From a bacterium (GTDB lineage: Bacteria; Patescibacteriota; Minisyncoccia; Phycocordibacterales; UBA2100), in the NCBI GenBank assembly GCA_030648265.1, contig JAUSHX010000017.1, positions 1-38,026 on the forward strand: a stretch of 38,026 bases of DNA, read 5' to 3'. The first letter of the stretch is position 1. Each line of letters opens with the position of its first letter. The notes beneath the pieces are model-generated. The model saw only the letters and a list, made by a program, of their open reading frames with translations. It was not told the DNA's origin and ran no database searches. Positions 15,911-23,289 of the stretch are shown here, piece by piece. The translations under genes were made by a program, and so were the position numbers.

Positions 15911-17977
15911 TTATTTTGACTGTTTCCGTTTACCTTTCTCAAGCTCTTGAATCTCATCCCGCAACAGTGCCGCAGTCTCAAAATCCAGATTATTCGCGGC
16001 TTCGTGCATTTCCTTGCGTTTGGCGGCTATGAGACTCGCTTTCGTCCCCGCATAAGCGGCAGAGTCCAGTTTTGCGAGGTCAAACACCGCTCTTCGGCGC
16101 GCCGCCACGATATCGCCGACAATATCTTTGATACGGGTCTTTATCGTCTTAGGCGTTATGCCGTGCTTTGTATTATACGCAATTTGCCGGTCACGACGCT
16201 CATTTGTCGTCTTTATTGCGCGCTCCATAGAGCCTGTAGAATTATCGGCGTAGAGAATCACGCGCCCCAGCACATTGCGCGCGGCGCGCCCGATGGTCTG
16301 GATAAGGGATGTTTCCGAGCGCAGAAATCCCTCCTTATCGGCATCCATAATTCCTACAAGTTCTACTTCGGGCAGGTCCAATCCCTCACGCAAAAGATTT
16401 ACCCCCACGAGCACATCAAACACGCCTTTGCGAAAATCAGTCAGAGTTTCAATGCGTTCTATCGTCTTTACATCGGAGTGTATGTAGCGCGATTTGATTT
16501 TCTTTTCAGTCAGAAATGCAGACAAATCCTCCGCCATCTTTTTTGTAAGTACAGTAACCATTGACCTGCCTCCGCGTTTGGTAACAATTTCCGCTTCCGC
16601 GATGAAATCTTTGACTTGACCGGGATATTCGAGAACCAAGGACGGTCCTTCAGCACCAAGGACCGTCCTTGGTGCTGCGCTTATGATTGGTTTTACGATA
16701 ACTTCCGGATCCACGAGGCCGGTCGGGCGAATCACCTGCTCTATGGGCTTGCCACTGTGCCCCAATTCATAAACGCCTGGCGTGGCACTGGTGTAAATTG
16801 TCTGCCCTACACGCTCTTGGAATTCTGCAAAATTAAGCGGGCGATTGTCTACGGCGCTCGGAAGCCGGAATCCGTGTTCCACGAGCATATCCTTGCGGGC
16901 GCGGTCCCCCGCGTACATTCCGCCGATTTGAGGAACAGTAACGTGCGATTCATCAATGATGGTGAGGAACCCGTCGGCACTCCCCGCATTTTTTGTAAAA
17001 TATGACAGCAGTGTGTGTGGAGGTTCGCCGGATTTGCGCCTATCAAAATGGCGGGAATAATTTTCAATCCCGTTGCAAAAACCGAATTCGCGAATCATGG
17101 ATATATCCTGCCTTGTCCGGCGCTTCAATCGTTCCGCTTCCAGTATCTTTCCCGCAGAGTCAAATCTATTCAGCTGTTCCTTCAGTTCAATTTCCATATC
17201 CGCAAGAGCCAATTCCTGCACATCTTTTGGCGTCACATAGTGCTTTGCGGGAAAGACGAACGTGGACGGAAGCGTGCCTATACCCTCCCGTGTTATTGCA
17301 TTTATTTCTTCAATTTTGGAAACACCGCCGCCCGTCAAATCAATCCGCCTGATAATTCTTTCGTTCGCGGGCATTATTTCCACGCGCGAGCCGAGAGCGC
17401 GGAAAGTTCCCGGCGAGAGGTCGCCCGCCACGCGCTCAAAATACATCGCTATGAGCCGGCGCATGAGGGCGGCTCTCGTAAGCGTCTCGCCTTTTGTTAT
17501 TTTCAAATTGATTTTCTCGTATTCCAACGGGCTCCCGAGGCCGTAGATGCAAGATACGGAAGCGACCACAATCACGTCTTTTCTCGTGAGCAGGGCCTGC
17601 GTCGCCGCGTGCCGTAATCGTTCAATGTCCTCGTTTATTTGCGCTTCCTTTTCTATATACGTATCGCTAATAGGCATGTACGCCTCGGGCTGGTAGTAAT
17701 CGTAGTAAGAAACAAAATAGTGCACGGCATTCTCGGGAAAGAATTCCCGATATTCTGCCGCGAGCTGTGCGGCAAGCGTTTTGTTGTGCGCAATGACAAG
17801 CGTGGGTTTCTGGACCTTTTCAATCACATTCGCCATCGTGAAGGTCTTTCCGGAACCGGTTACCCCCAAAAGCGTCTGATGCCGTTTCCCATCCTTCAAC
17901 CCCTCCACAAGCGCCTTTATAGCCGTTGGTTGGTCCCCATCAGGTTTGTAATCCGATTTGATTTTAAACTTTGCCAC
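15911..17977 (-). CDS. uvrB: UvrABC system protein B
   Basis: 688 residues, GTG start. Helicase-like core of nucleotide excision repair that receives damaged DNA from UvrA and recruits UvrC. Walker A 'LLGVTGSGKTFTMA', beta-hairpin region 'YYDYYQPEAYMP', DEAD-like 'LTIIDESHVTVPQIGGMY', motif VI 'QTIGRAARN', and C-terminal UVR motif 'NLDFETAALLRDEIQELE'. Between 'VIVKP' and 'GQVKDF' there are about 20 residues where the family has two or three; this insert ('APRTVLGAEGPSLVL') is encoded by overlapping palindromes (16637-16677). Start supported by TGA-TAGAGT exactly 6 nt upstream of GTG (leaderless). First gene of uvrB-murB-PGI. Confidence 0.97.
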   Translation of the reverse strand: MAKFKIKSDYKPDGDQPTAIKALVEGLKDGKRHQTLLGVTGSGKTFTMANVIEKVQKPTLVIAHNKTLAAQLAAEYREFFPENAVHYFVSYYDYYQPEAYMPISDTYIEKEAQINEDIERLRHAATQALLTRKDVIVVASVSCIYGLGSPLEYEKINLKITKGETLTRAALMRRLIAMYFERVAGDLSPGTFRALGSRVEIMPANERIIRRIDLTGGGVSKIEEINAITREGIGTLPSTFVFPAKHYVTPKDVQELALADMEIELKEQLNRFDSAGKILEAERLKRRTRQDISMIREFGFCNGIENYSRHFDRRKSGEPPHTLLSYFTKNAGSADGFLTIIDESHVTVPQIGGMYAGDRARKDMLVEHGFRLPSAVDNRPLNFAEFQERVGQTIYTSATPGVYELGHSGKPIEQVIRPTGLVDPEVIVKPIISAAPRTVLGAEGPSLVLEYPGQVKDFIAEAEIVTKRGGRSMVTVLTKKMAEDLSAFLTEKKIKSRYIHSDVKTIERIETLTDFRKGVFDVLVGVNLLREGLDLPEVELVGIMDADKEGFLRSETSLIQTIGRAARNVLGRVILYADNSTGSMERAIKTTNERRDRQIAYNTKHGITPKTIKTRIKDIVGDIVAARRRAVFDLAKLDSAAYAGTKASLIAAKRKEMHEAANNLDFETAALLRDEIQELEKGKRKQSK
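16637..16677 (-). repeat. Coding palindromic element in uvrB
   Basis: Two overlapping inverted repeats: caaggacggtcctt/aaggaccgtccttg (14-bp arms, 7-nt loop) and cagcaccaaggac/gtccttggtgctg (13-bp arms, 1-nt loop). The strands can refold between the two. Encodes 'PRTVLGAEGPSLVL', extra sequence in UvrB. Gene-strand core AGG-ACGGT-CCT reads R-T-V-L. Confidence 0.88.
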
Positions 17978-17983
17978 CCGCCC

Positions 17984-17989
17984 ACTCTA
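17984..17989 (-). promoter_or_regulatory. Extended -10 for leaderless uvrB
   Basis: TGA-TAGAGT, then GGGCGG, then GTG start. Same 6-nt spacing as at ddl, tyrS and yerC. Confidence 0.6.
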
Positions 17990-18054
17990 TCAGGATTTAG
18001 ATCTAAAGTGTATTTCCCCTGTAAAAACGACCAAATCATTACACCACGTTTTTA

Positions 18055-18131
18055 GCGTCACTGACGTGCCTGACACCATTTATTCGTGCCTGCGTCACTG
18101 ACGTGCCTGACACCATTTATCCACCATTTAT
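18055..18131. repeat. 29-bp direct repeats containing TGCCTGACACC
   Basis: Identical 29-mers at 18055-18083 and 18092-18120, beginning gcgtcactgacg and ending gacaccatttat, then a third partial copy caccatttat at 18122-18131. They lie in the 240-nt gap between uvrB and hicA. 'TGCCTGACACC' with 'atttat' resembles repeats seen near REP-associated transposases, but no transposase is present. Confidence 0.85.
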
Positions 18132-18219
18132 CCAACACCGCAAGTACGACTGGAAATTGTTTGTAATTCGTTTTCATACATTAAACATTACGCCCAAAAC
18201 ACTGCTTTGCAAGGGATAC

Positions 18220-18450
18220 TTAGAGTCCCCAGGCACTCTTAGGCAAACCTGATTGAGCAATCATTCCTTTTAGCGTTCTGGGCTTAAAAACTTTGCTACT
18301 GTGTCGCGCTACGCACACTTGGTGCATGCGCCCGTCTACATAACCTACATAGTAATGGTGACTGCCCCTGATGTGATTCAACTTGAACCCATTATCTTTT
18401 AGAACAGTAGTGACTTCGTCGTATGTCCAGTTAAAAACCCTGTTGGCCAT
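18220..18450 (-). CDS. HicA-like mRNA interferase toxin
   Basis: 76 residues with a compact dsRBD-like fold typical of HicA/YcfA. 'DNGFKLNHIRGSHHYYVGYVDG' matches the family pattern GFxxxRxxGSHxxY, where the His after GS is catalytic, and 'VCVARHSSKVFKPRTLKGMIAQSGLP' matches the C-terminal 'VPxHxxxxxxGTLxxIxrqaGl'. HicA toxins cleave mRNA during stress. Twelve nt downstream of the HicB-like gene, the usual cytotoxin-after-antitoxin order in many hicBA loci. No evident damage to the active site. Confidence 0.87.
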   Translation of the reverse strand: MANRVFNWTYDEVTTVLKDNGFKLNHIRGSHHYYVGYVDGRMHQVCVARHSSKVFKPRTLKGMIAQSGLPKSAWGL

Positions 18451-18462
18451 ACTGCACGAATC

Positions 18463-18765
18463 CTAGACCTTAGTAAATCCGTAGTATTTTACTTTAAGCG
18501 GACTCGGAATTGGTTTACTGGAGTGCAGATTATCCCAAAGTTTCTCATATTCAACGTCAGACTTTTGGTTTAGGGGCGACACTCGGGAGCCCTTAATCTT
18601 TTTTTGTGACTCCACGTAACCCTGTATTGCTTCTTGAAGGTTGAAGTTCACAACCTCAGCATCATCGCCGGATTCCACAATATTGAACTCTAGAGCCACG
18701 CCATACCAGGTGTCGCCTTCCTTAAAGATTATAGTCCTTACCTTTCCCTTGTTAGCAGTGTTCAT
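18463..18765 (-). CDS. HicB-like antitoxin
   Basis: 100 residues. The first 60 resemble the partial RNase H-like fold of HicB: 'RTIIFKEGDTWYGVALEFNIVESGDDAEVVNFNLQEAIQGYVES' parallels 'LEFgvvtqGdtleEAlxnl'. The C-terminal 35 residues ('LWDNLHSSKPIPSPLKV') do not show an obvious ribbon-helix-helix or HTH, so DNA binding is not evident. Its place directly before hicA supports the antitoxin role. The gene starts just beyond a perfect palindrome at 18797-18830, which could serve as operator. Confidence 0.75.
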   Translation of the reverse strand: MNTANKGKVRTIIFKEGDTWYGVALEFNIVESGDDAEVVNFNLQEAIQGYVESQKKIKGSRVSPLNQKSDVEYEKLWDNLHSSKPIPSPLKVKYYGFTKV

Positions 18766-18796
18766 GGGTACACATTAACATAAACACTAATTACGG

Positions 18797-18830
18797 CAAA
18801 CGGCTCAATTACCAGTAATTGAGCCGTTTG
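18797..18830. repeat. Perfect palindrome between tyrS and hicB
   Basis: 16-bp arms caaacggctcaattac/gtaattgagccgtttg with loop CA, starting 5 nt after the tyrS stop and 31 nt upstream of hicB. No T-run on either side, so a simple terminator is not convincing. May end tyrS transcripts, act as a hicBA operator, or be a mobile palindrome. Confidence 0.75.
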
Positions 18831-18835
18831 TATCC

Positions 18836-20089
18836 TTAACCTAGTGTCAAAACAACCGCATTGCGCTTGCCGCGCATGAGGGTTGCGATGGGGGCGTCCT
18901 GAAAATCTTCATGCATCATGACCCTGTCAATGCCGGAAACTTTTGCGCCGTTCATGGTTACCGCGCCGTCTTCAATAAATTGCCGCGCTTCACGGCGGGA
19001 TTTGGCAAGTTCCGCTTTCACAAGTACGTCTATCATAGATTCACCGAGCCGTACTTCGCACGAGGGCGCTTCTTTGTGCAGCATTTCCCGCTCGCTCGCA
19101 CTCAACTCTTTTGCTTCTTTCTTGCCGAACAGTACAGAAGAAACATCTTCCGCGATTTTTGCGATGTCGTCGCCATGCACAAGCCGCGTCGCTTCATACG
19201 CAAGTTTTTTCTGCGCGTGGCGGTCGGCCGGATTCTTTTTGTGTTCTGTAAGTATTGTTCTGATTTCCAAATCCGAAACAGTCGTCATTTTGAGCAAATA
19301 TTCTTCTACCGCGTCATCGGCTGAATTGAGCCAGAATTGATAGAATTGGAACGGCGAAGTCTTTGCAGAATCTAGCCATATGGTTCCCTGCTCGCTTTTG
19401 CCGAATTTCTTTCCTGCCCTGTCAACAAGCAGGGGCCACGTAAGTCCGTACACGATTTTGCCTTCTTTGCGCCGAACATAATCAACACCCGAAACGATAT
19501 TCCCCCACTGGTCGGAACCGCCGACTTCCACATCGCACCGGTAATTCTTGTGCAGATGCCAGTAATCGTAGGCCTGCAGGAGCGAGTAGGAAAACTCCGT
19601 GTAGGAAATTCCCTGCTCCACGTTCGCAAGGCGTTCTTTTACAAAGTCACGCTGAATCATCGCGTTGATTGAGAAATTCTTTCCGACATCGCGCAGGAAA
19701 TCTATCAGCTTAATTTTCTCCAGCCACTCCGCGTTATTGAGAAGCGTAAACTCGCCCTTGCCCAAGAGACGTTTCGCCTGTTTGGAAATCATTTCCGAAT
19801 TGCGAGAAACTGTTTCCGCGTCCAATAAAGCGCGTTCGGCGCTTTTCCCGCTCGGGTCGCCTATCATTCCGGTGGCGCCGCCGGTAAGAAGAATCACTTT
19901 GTGACCCCCTTCCAAAAATCTCCGCAATACGAGGAACGCCTGCAACTGCCCCACGTGCAGAGAATCCGCGGACGGATCAATACCCAGATAAAGCGTGCGC
20001 TTCACGCCATCGGTAATTTCCTCCAGTTTTTCGCTTGAATGCTGGTATACGTAGCCCCGCGCGCGCAGTATTTCAGAGAGTTTGCTCAT
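18836..20089 (-). CDS. tyrS: Tyrosine--tRNA ligase
   Basis: 417 residues, usual bacterial length. Class I synthetase: HIGH-like 'SADSLHVGQLQAF' (about 36-48), tyrosine-recognition block 'QAYDYWHLHKNYRCDVEVGGSDQWGNI', KMSKS-like 'KFGKSEQGTIW' (about 230), and C-terminal S4 RNA-binding domain 'MIDVLVKAELAKSRREARQFIEDGAVTMNG'. Start supported by TATTAT exactly 6 nt upstream (leaderless), inside the 23-nt gap after the zincin-like gene. Could also be read from the lysS transcript. Confidence 0.97.
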   Translation of the reverse strand: MSKLSEILRARGYVYQHSSEKLEEITDGVKRTLYLGIDPSADSLHVGQLQAFLVLRRFLEGGHKVILLTGGATGMIGDPSGKSAERALLDAETVSRNSEMISKQAKRLLGKGEFTLLNNAEWLEKIKLIDFLRDVGKNFSINAMIQRDFVKERLANVEQGISYTEFSYSLLQAYDYWHLHKNYRCDVEVGGSDQWGNIVSGVDYVRRKEGKIVYGLTWPLLVDRAGKKFGKSEQGTIWLDSAKTSPFQFYQFWLNSADDAVEEYLLKMTTVSDLEIRTILTEHKKNPADRHAQKKLAYEATRLVHGDDIAKIAEDVSSVLFGKKEAKELSASEREMLHKEAPSCEVRLGESMIDVLVKAELAKSRREARQFIEDGAVTMNGAKVSGIDRVMMHEDFQDAPIATLMRGKRNAVVLTLG

Positions 20090-20095
20090 GTTGGA

Positions 20096-20101
20096 ATAAT
20101 A
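20096..20101 (-). promoter_or_regulatory. -10 box for leaderless tyrS
   Basis: TATTAT, then TCCAAC, then ATG of tyrS on minus. Same 6-nt spacing as ddl. Confidence 0.6.
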
Positions 20102-20112
20102 TCACATTTCCG

Positions 20113-20502
20113 TTACCGCCCTTTTTCCCGTTTCTGCACCTCTTCTTCGTCCATGCCGAAATGGTGCGCAAATTCGTGCCAAATCGTATCCGCGATAACT
20201 TTCTTAATTTCAACCCCGTCTTCCTTCGCGCATTCTTCTATAGGCATCTGATAGAGAGTTATCGTATCCGGAAGTGTAATACCTATGCCGTAGTTCTCGC
20301 CTCTCGCAGAAAGAGGAATCCCCTGATAGAGGCCGAGAAGCGTCTCATCATCTCCAAGCCCTTCCTGTTTGCGGACTTCCGATGACGGTTCGACTTCAAC
20401 CAAAATTGCAACGTTTTTGATTTTCTTTCGCACCCACTCGGGCAATAGCGCGAATCCATCTTCAATAAGACTCTCAAACTCCTGCTTTTCCATGGATGGC
20501 AT
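20113..20502 (-). CDS. Zincin-like metallopeptidase family protein
   Basis: 129 residues from the ATG at 20502 (the track uses an upstream GTG). Matches the short bacterial Zincin_1 family: N-terminal 'FESLIEDGFALLPEWVRKKIKNVAILVE', a middle 'LLGLYQGIPLSAR' and the zinc site 'VIADTIWHEFAHHFGMDEEEVQ' (HExxH followed by a Gly and Asp). Substrate unknown; several members are small and may bind metal without known proteolysis. It starts 8 nt after the DUF3467-like gene, so they form one operon with lysS and possibly tyrS. Confidence 0.85.
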   Translation of the reverse strand: MPSMEKQEFESLIEDGFALLPEWVRKKIKNVAILVEVEPSSEVRKQEGLGDDETLLGLYQGIPLSARGENYGIGITLPDTITLYQMPIEECAKEDGVEIKKVIADTIWHEFAHHFGMDEEEVQKREKGR

Positions 20503-20510
20503 CACGAAAA

Positions 20511-20789
20511 CTATTTCTTGCCGCTATCGCCTTTTGCTCCACCAATAATATCTTTCGTCTGAAGAGGGCTTTGTATATTCGGCGTCCATTCGGCCTCAAT
20601 CTTTCCGAATTGCTTTTCATATTCCGCAATCTGAAACGAGATGTATTGAGAAAGCCTCTTCATGTGTTGCGGGGTAAGAGCGTACGTGACTCCTGATTCT
20701 CCTGTCAGCATGCTCATAACGAAATACTCCTTGGACAAGGCCACGGCGATATTTTCACAGAACTGCTTCGGAATCTTGGTTAGGTCCAT
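20511..20789 (-). CDS. DUF3467-like protein
   Basis: 92 residues. The core 'YFVMSMLTGESGVTYALTPQHMKRLSQYISFQIAEYEKQFGKIE' matches the DUF3467 pattern of a small beta sheet followed by 'tPqHAkrLxxxLxxnIxxYExxFG'. Function unknown in the literature. Lys/Gly-rich tail 'GGAKGDSGKK'. Lies between lysS (37 nt) and the zincin-like gene (8 nt). Confidence 0.7.
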   Translation of the reverse strand: MDLTKIPKQFCENIAVALSKEYFVMSMLTGESGVTYALTPQHMKRLSQYISFQIAEYEKQFGKIEAEWTPNIQSPLQTKDIIGGAKGDSGKK

Positions 20790-20826
20790 ATGAATTAGCT
20801 TCTAGCGTCCTGGGCTAGGGGTTAGA

Positions 20827-22299
20827 TTAATAAACTTCTCGTGGCAATGGCCGGAGAAGCGGGAACAGTTGTGCCTCGTGTATAGGTTTATTCTCAAGAA
20901 ACGCAAAGAGGCGTTCGGACACGCCGAAACCGAACGCGGGTGGCATGCCGTATTCCATCGCCCGCACATAATCCAAATCCAGCCGTTGCGCCTCCTCGTC
21001 GCCCTTGTCGCGCAATCTTTGCTGTTCCTCAAACCGCTTGCGCTGGTCAATCGGGTCGTTTAATTCGCTGAAACCTTTTCCCACCTCGGAGCCGGCAATA
21101 ATAACCTGAAAGCGTTCTACGACATTCGGATTTTGAGGCGAGCGCTTTGCAAGGGGTTCAAGAAAAATCGGCACGCCCACGAGAAATGCCGGGCCTGCAA
21201 TTCCCTTCCGTATCTGCTTCCAAAGCTGGTCAATGGAGCGCTCCTTGTTCGGCTCCACGCCAGTGGGCAGAACTTTTGCCTCGCGTGCCGCGTCTATCGC
21301 CTCTTTCGCACTGCAATTAATGGGGTCAATCCCAAAATGCTCTTTTATGGATTCGGCAAAATCAATCGTTTTCCATTCTTCCGCAAAGTCCACTTCGTGC
21401 CCGTTGATAATAAACGTGTATTTTTTGTAGACCTCGTGTGCCAAGTGCCGGTACAATTCCTGCACTAATTTCATTCCGCCGCGGTAATCGAAATATGCCT
21501 GATAAAATTCCATTTGCGTGTAATCTTGCAAATGCTCGCGCGATTGCCCCTCATTGCGGAAAATCCGTCCGATTTCAAATGTCTTCGGAAATCCGGCAAT
21601 AAGCAAACGTTTCTGCCACAGCTCGCCCGCTGAAATTCGGAGATATACATCCATATCAAGCGCATTGTGATGGGTAATAAAAGGTCGTGCCTCGGCACCC
21701 CCAGGTGAAGTTTCAAGTACCGGGGTTTCAACTTCCAGAAAATCTTTTTTCTCAAGAAATGACCTGCATGCAGACCAGAATTTGGATTTGCGAATAAACA
21801 TCTTCCGCAACTCCTCGTTCTGTAATATGTCTACAGCTCGCTCGCGCAAGCGCTTTTCTTCGTCTTTAAGGCCGAACCATTCGTCGGGAATCGGGAGGAG
21901 CGATTTAGAGAGCATCCGCCACTTTTGAACCTTGAGCGAGCGTTCACCACGCTTCGTTTTAAATACAGTGCCTGACACTTCAATGAAGTCGCCCGTATCA
22001 ACACACGCAATGAAAAGCTCGTAGAGCGCCTGCTCAACTTCCGTCTTCTGCAGAACGATTTGCAGACGACCAGTTCCGTCAAAAATGTCCGCGAACATAA
22101 TTCCGCCTTGCCCTCGCTTGGACATTATGCGTCCACCAATGTGTATTTTCTTTCCGCCGGACTCAAGCTCTTCAAATGCGGCAAGTACATCCGCAATACT
22201 GATATCGCGATGCGACTCCGCAGGATACGCCTCCATTCCCGCATCTTTAAGCTTTTTAAGCTTTTTCAGCCGTTCTGCGCGAATATCGATCTCTCCCAT
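20827..22299 (-). CDS. lysS: Lysine--tRNA ligase (class II)
   Basis: 490 residues. N-terminal OB-fold anticodon-binding domain (about 50-150, 'IHIGGRIMSKRGQGGIMFADIFDGTGRLQI'), then class II catalytic core: motif 1 'FLEVETPVLETSPGGAEARPF', motif 2 'FEIGRIFRNEGQSREHLQDYTQMEFY', motif 3 'GFGVSERLFAFLENKPIHEAQLFPLLRP'. The N-terminus has a short Lys-Leu repeat 'KKLKKLKDAG' from near-tandem DNA repeats. TATGAT lies 9 nt before the ATG. First gene of a run with the DUF3467-like, zincin-like and tyrS genes. Confidence 0.96.
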   Translation of the reverse strand: MGEIDIRAERLKKLKKLKDAGMEAYPAESHRDISIADVLAAFEELESGGKKIHIGGRIMSKRGQGGIMFADIFDGTGRLQIVLQKTEVEQALYELFIACVDTGDFIEVSGTVFKTKRGERSLKVQKWRMLSKSLLPIPDEWFGLKDEEKRLRERAVDILQNEELRKMFIRKSKFWSACRSFLEKKDFLEVETPVLETSPGGAEARPFITHHNALDMDVYLRISAGELWQKRLLIAGFPKTFEIGRIFRNEGQSREHLQDYTQMEFYQAYFDYRGGMKLVQELYRHLAHEVYKKYTFIINGHEVDFAEEWKTIDFAESIKEHFGIDPINCSAKEAIDAAREAKVLPTGVEPNKERSIDQLWKQIRKGIAGPAFLVGVPIFLEPLAKRSPQNPNVVERFQVIIAGSEVGKGFSELNDPIDQRKRFEEQQRLRDKGDEEAQRLDLDYVRAMEYGMPPAFGFGVSERLFAFLENKPIHEAQLFPLLRPLPREVY

Positions 22300-22358
22300 G
22301 GTGCGAATATCATACCATGCGTGTGGATAACAGGGATATTGCGTTTCTTGTCGGATGT

Positions 22359-22364
22359 TATGAT
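22359..22364 (+). promoter_or_regulatory. Extended -10 for the leaderless 22371 gene
   Basis: TGT-TATGAT, then GTCCCT, then ATG. Matches the spacing at ddl, tyrS, uvrB, ZIP, yerC and the LAGLIDADG gene. Confidence 0.55.
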
Positions 22365-22370
22365 GTCCCT

Positions 22371-23069
22371 ATGGCAGATCAAAAAGTATTGGGCGGTAAA
22401 AATATAGAAAGGTCCAAGCCACCGACAGAAGTCGCCCGGGCAATCGAGTCGCTCAGGTCACCAAAGTTACGAAATGCCGGCCTCAAATTCCCCAAGAACC
22501 TAGAAAACGCAGAAAGAAAAATTAAGCCGTACATGAATGAGGAAGCGGCGCTCCAGGCCATGACAGAAGGATGTAGTGATAACGTGCGAAAGGCGTGCCG
22601 CAAGATATTGGAAATCGGTGAGAGGATTCGTCCGGAGAGAGATTCACGCGCAGGAGAAGAACGTCCGTCCCCCGGCATCGAGGCGTTGGTTCTACTTGAT
22701 GCGGCGGGTATTTGCGGCAGAAAACTCGAGTCTCTGTATAATGCCTGTGGCGGAAAGAATGCGGTAGGTTTATTTGCACTCATTCTTGCTGTTCACGACA
22801 GAACGCCAATTCCGTACGGCGACCCTCTAAAATCCAGGGTTTTAGGCGTCGACGATTTATTAAATATAGTTAAGTCACAACAGAAAACAACGGGAGGATT
22901 GCACATTGCAGACGCTCAAGACCCGAAAGATTTCATTGAATTGTCCCACGTGATTTCCGCAGTCCGGAAACACTACGTATACCTTCTCAGGGGTGATTCC
23001 AGTGTGCCCGAGGCGGCAGTACGTACCCCTGCACAGTCTATAAAGCCACCGGAGAAACCAGGGGAGTAA
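22371..23069 (+). CDS. Hypothetical soluble protein
   Basis: 232 residues from the ATG at 22371, not recognised. I prefer this start to the track's 22317 because TGT-TATGAT ends exactly 6 nt before it, the same leaderless pattern as other genes here. The sequence is mainly helical: 'NEEAALQAMTEGCSDNVRKACRKILEIGERI', a hydrophobic middle 'GIEALVLLDAAGICGRKLESLYNACGGKNAVGLFALILAVHD', and a Pro-rich tail 'PAQSIKPPEKPGE'. No signal peptide. Divergent to lysS. No function can be given. Confidence 0.65.
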   Translation: MADQKVLGGKNIERSKPPTEVARAIESLRSPKLRNAGLKFPKNLENAERKIKPYMNEEAALQAMTEGCSDNVRKACRKILEIGERIRPERDSRAGEERPSPGIEALVLLDAAGICGRKLESLYNACGGKNAVGLFALILAVHDRTPIPYGDPLKSRVLGVDDLLNIVKSQQKTTGGLHIADAQDPKDFIELSHVISAVRKHYVYLLRGDSSVPEAAVRTPAQSIKPPEKPGE

Positions 23070-23075
23070 TCTTCA

Positions 23076-23249
23076 CTAAGCCCCCTGCTGAACTTCGTTA
23101 AACGTATTTCCAGTTGGAAATTGTTTTGTTGCGAGAAAAAACAGGCCCAGGAGCATGAGTGCGACAATCACAGAAAATACTTTTATAAGAAAGTCTCCGT
23201 GGTCATGGAACATTTTGTCAAACCAAGCGATTATATTTTCTATAAACAT
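23076..23249 (-). CDS. Small single-pass membrane protein (missing from ORF track)
   Basis: 57 codons plus stop, below the track's length cut-off. Starts 'MFIENIIAWFDKMFHDHGDF', then one hydrophobic helix 'VFSVIVALMLLGLFFLAT', then a polar tail 'GNTFNEVQQGA'. A -10-like TACAAT sits 9 nt before the ATG. It follows the MacB-type permease by 40 nt on the same strand and may be an accessory to the efflux operon or independent. The reading frame fills the gap between convergent genes exactly. Confidence 0.65.
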   Translation of the reverse strand: MFIENIIAWFDKMFHDHGDFLIKVFSVIVALMLLGLFFLATKQFPTGNTFNEVQQGA

Positions 23250-23289
23250 TAGTTTGAAATTGTATCACATCAACGCAGGCAAAGAATCC

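Noticed and set aside
21965-21985. 'gtgcctgacac' in lysS matching the 18-kb repeat word
   Set aside because: Only about 11 nt and it encodes the normal residues of LysS, so chance similarity.
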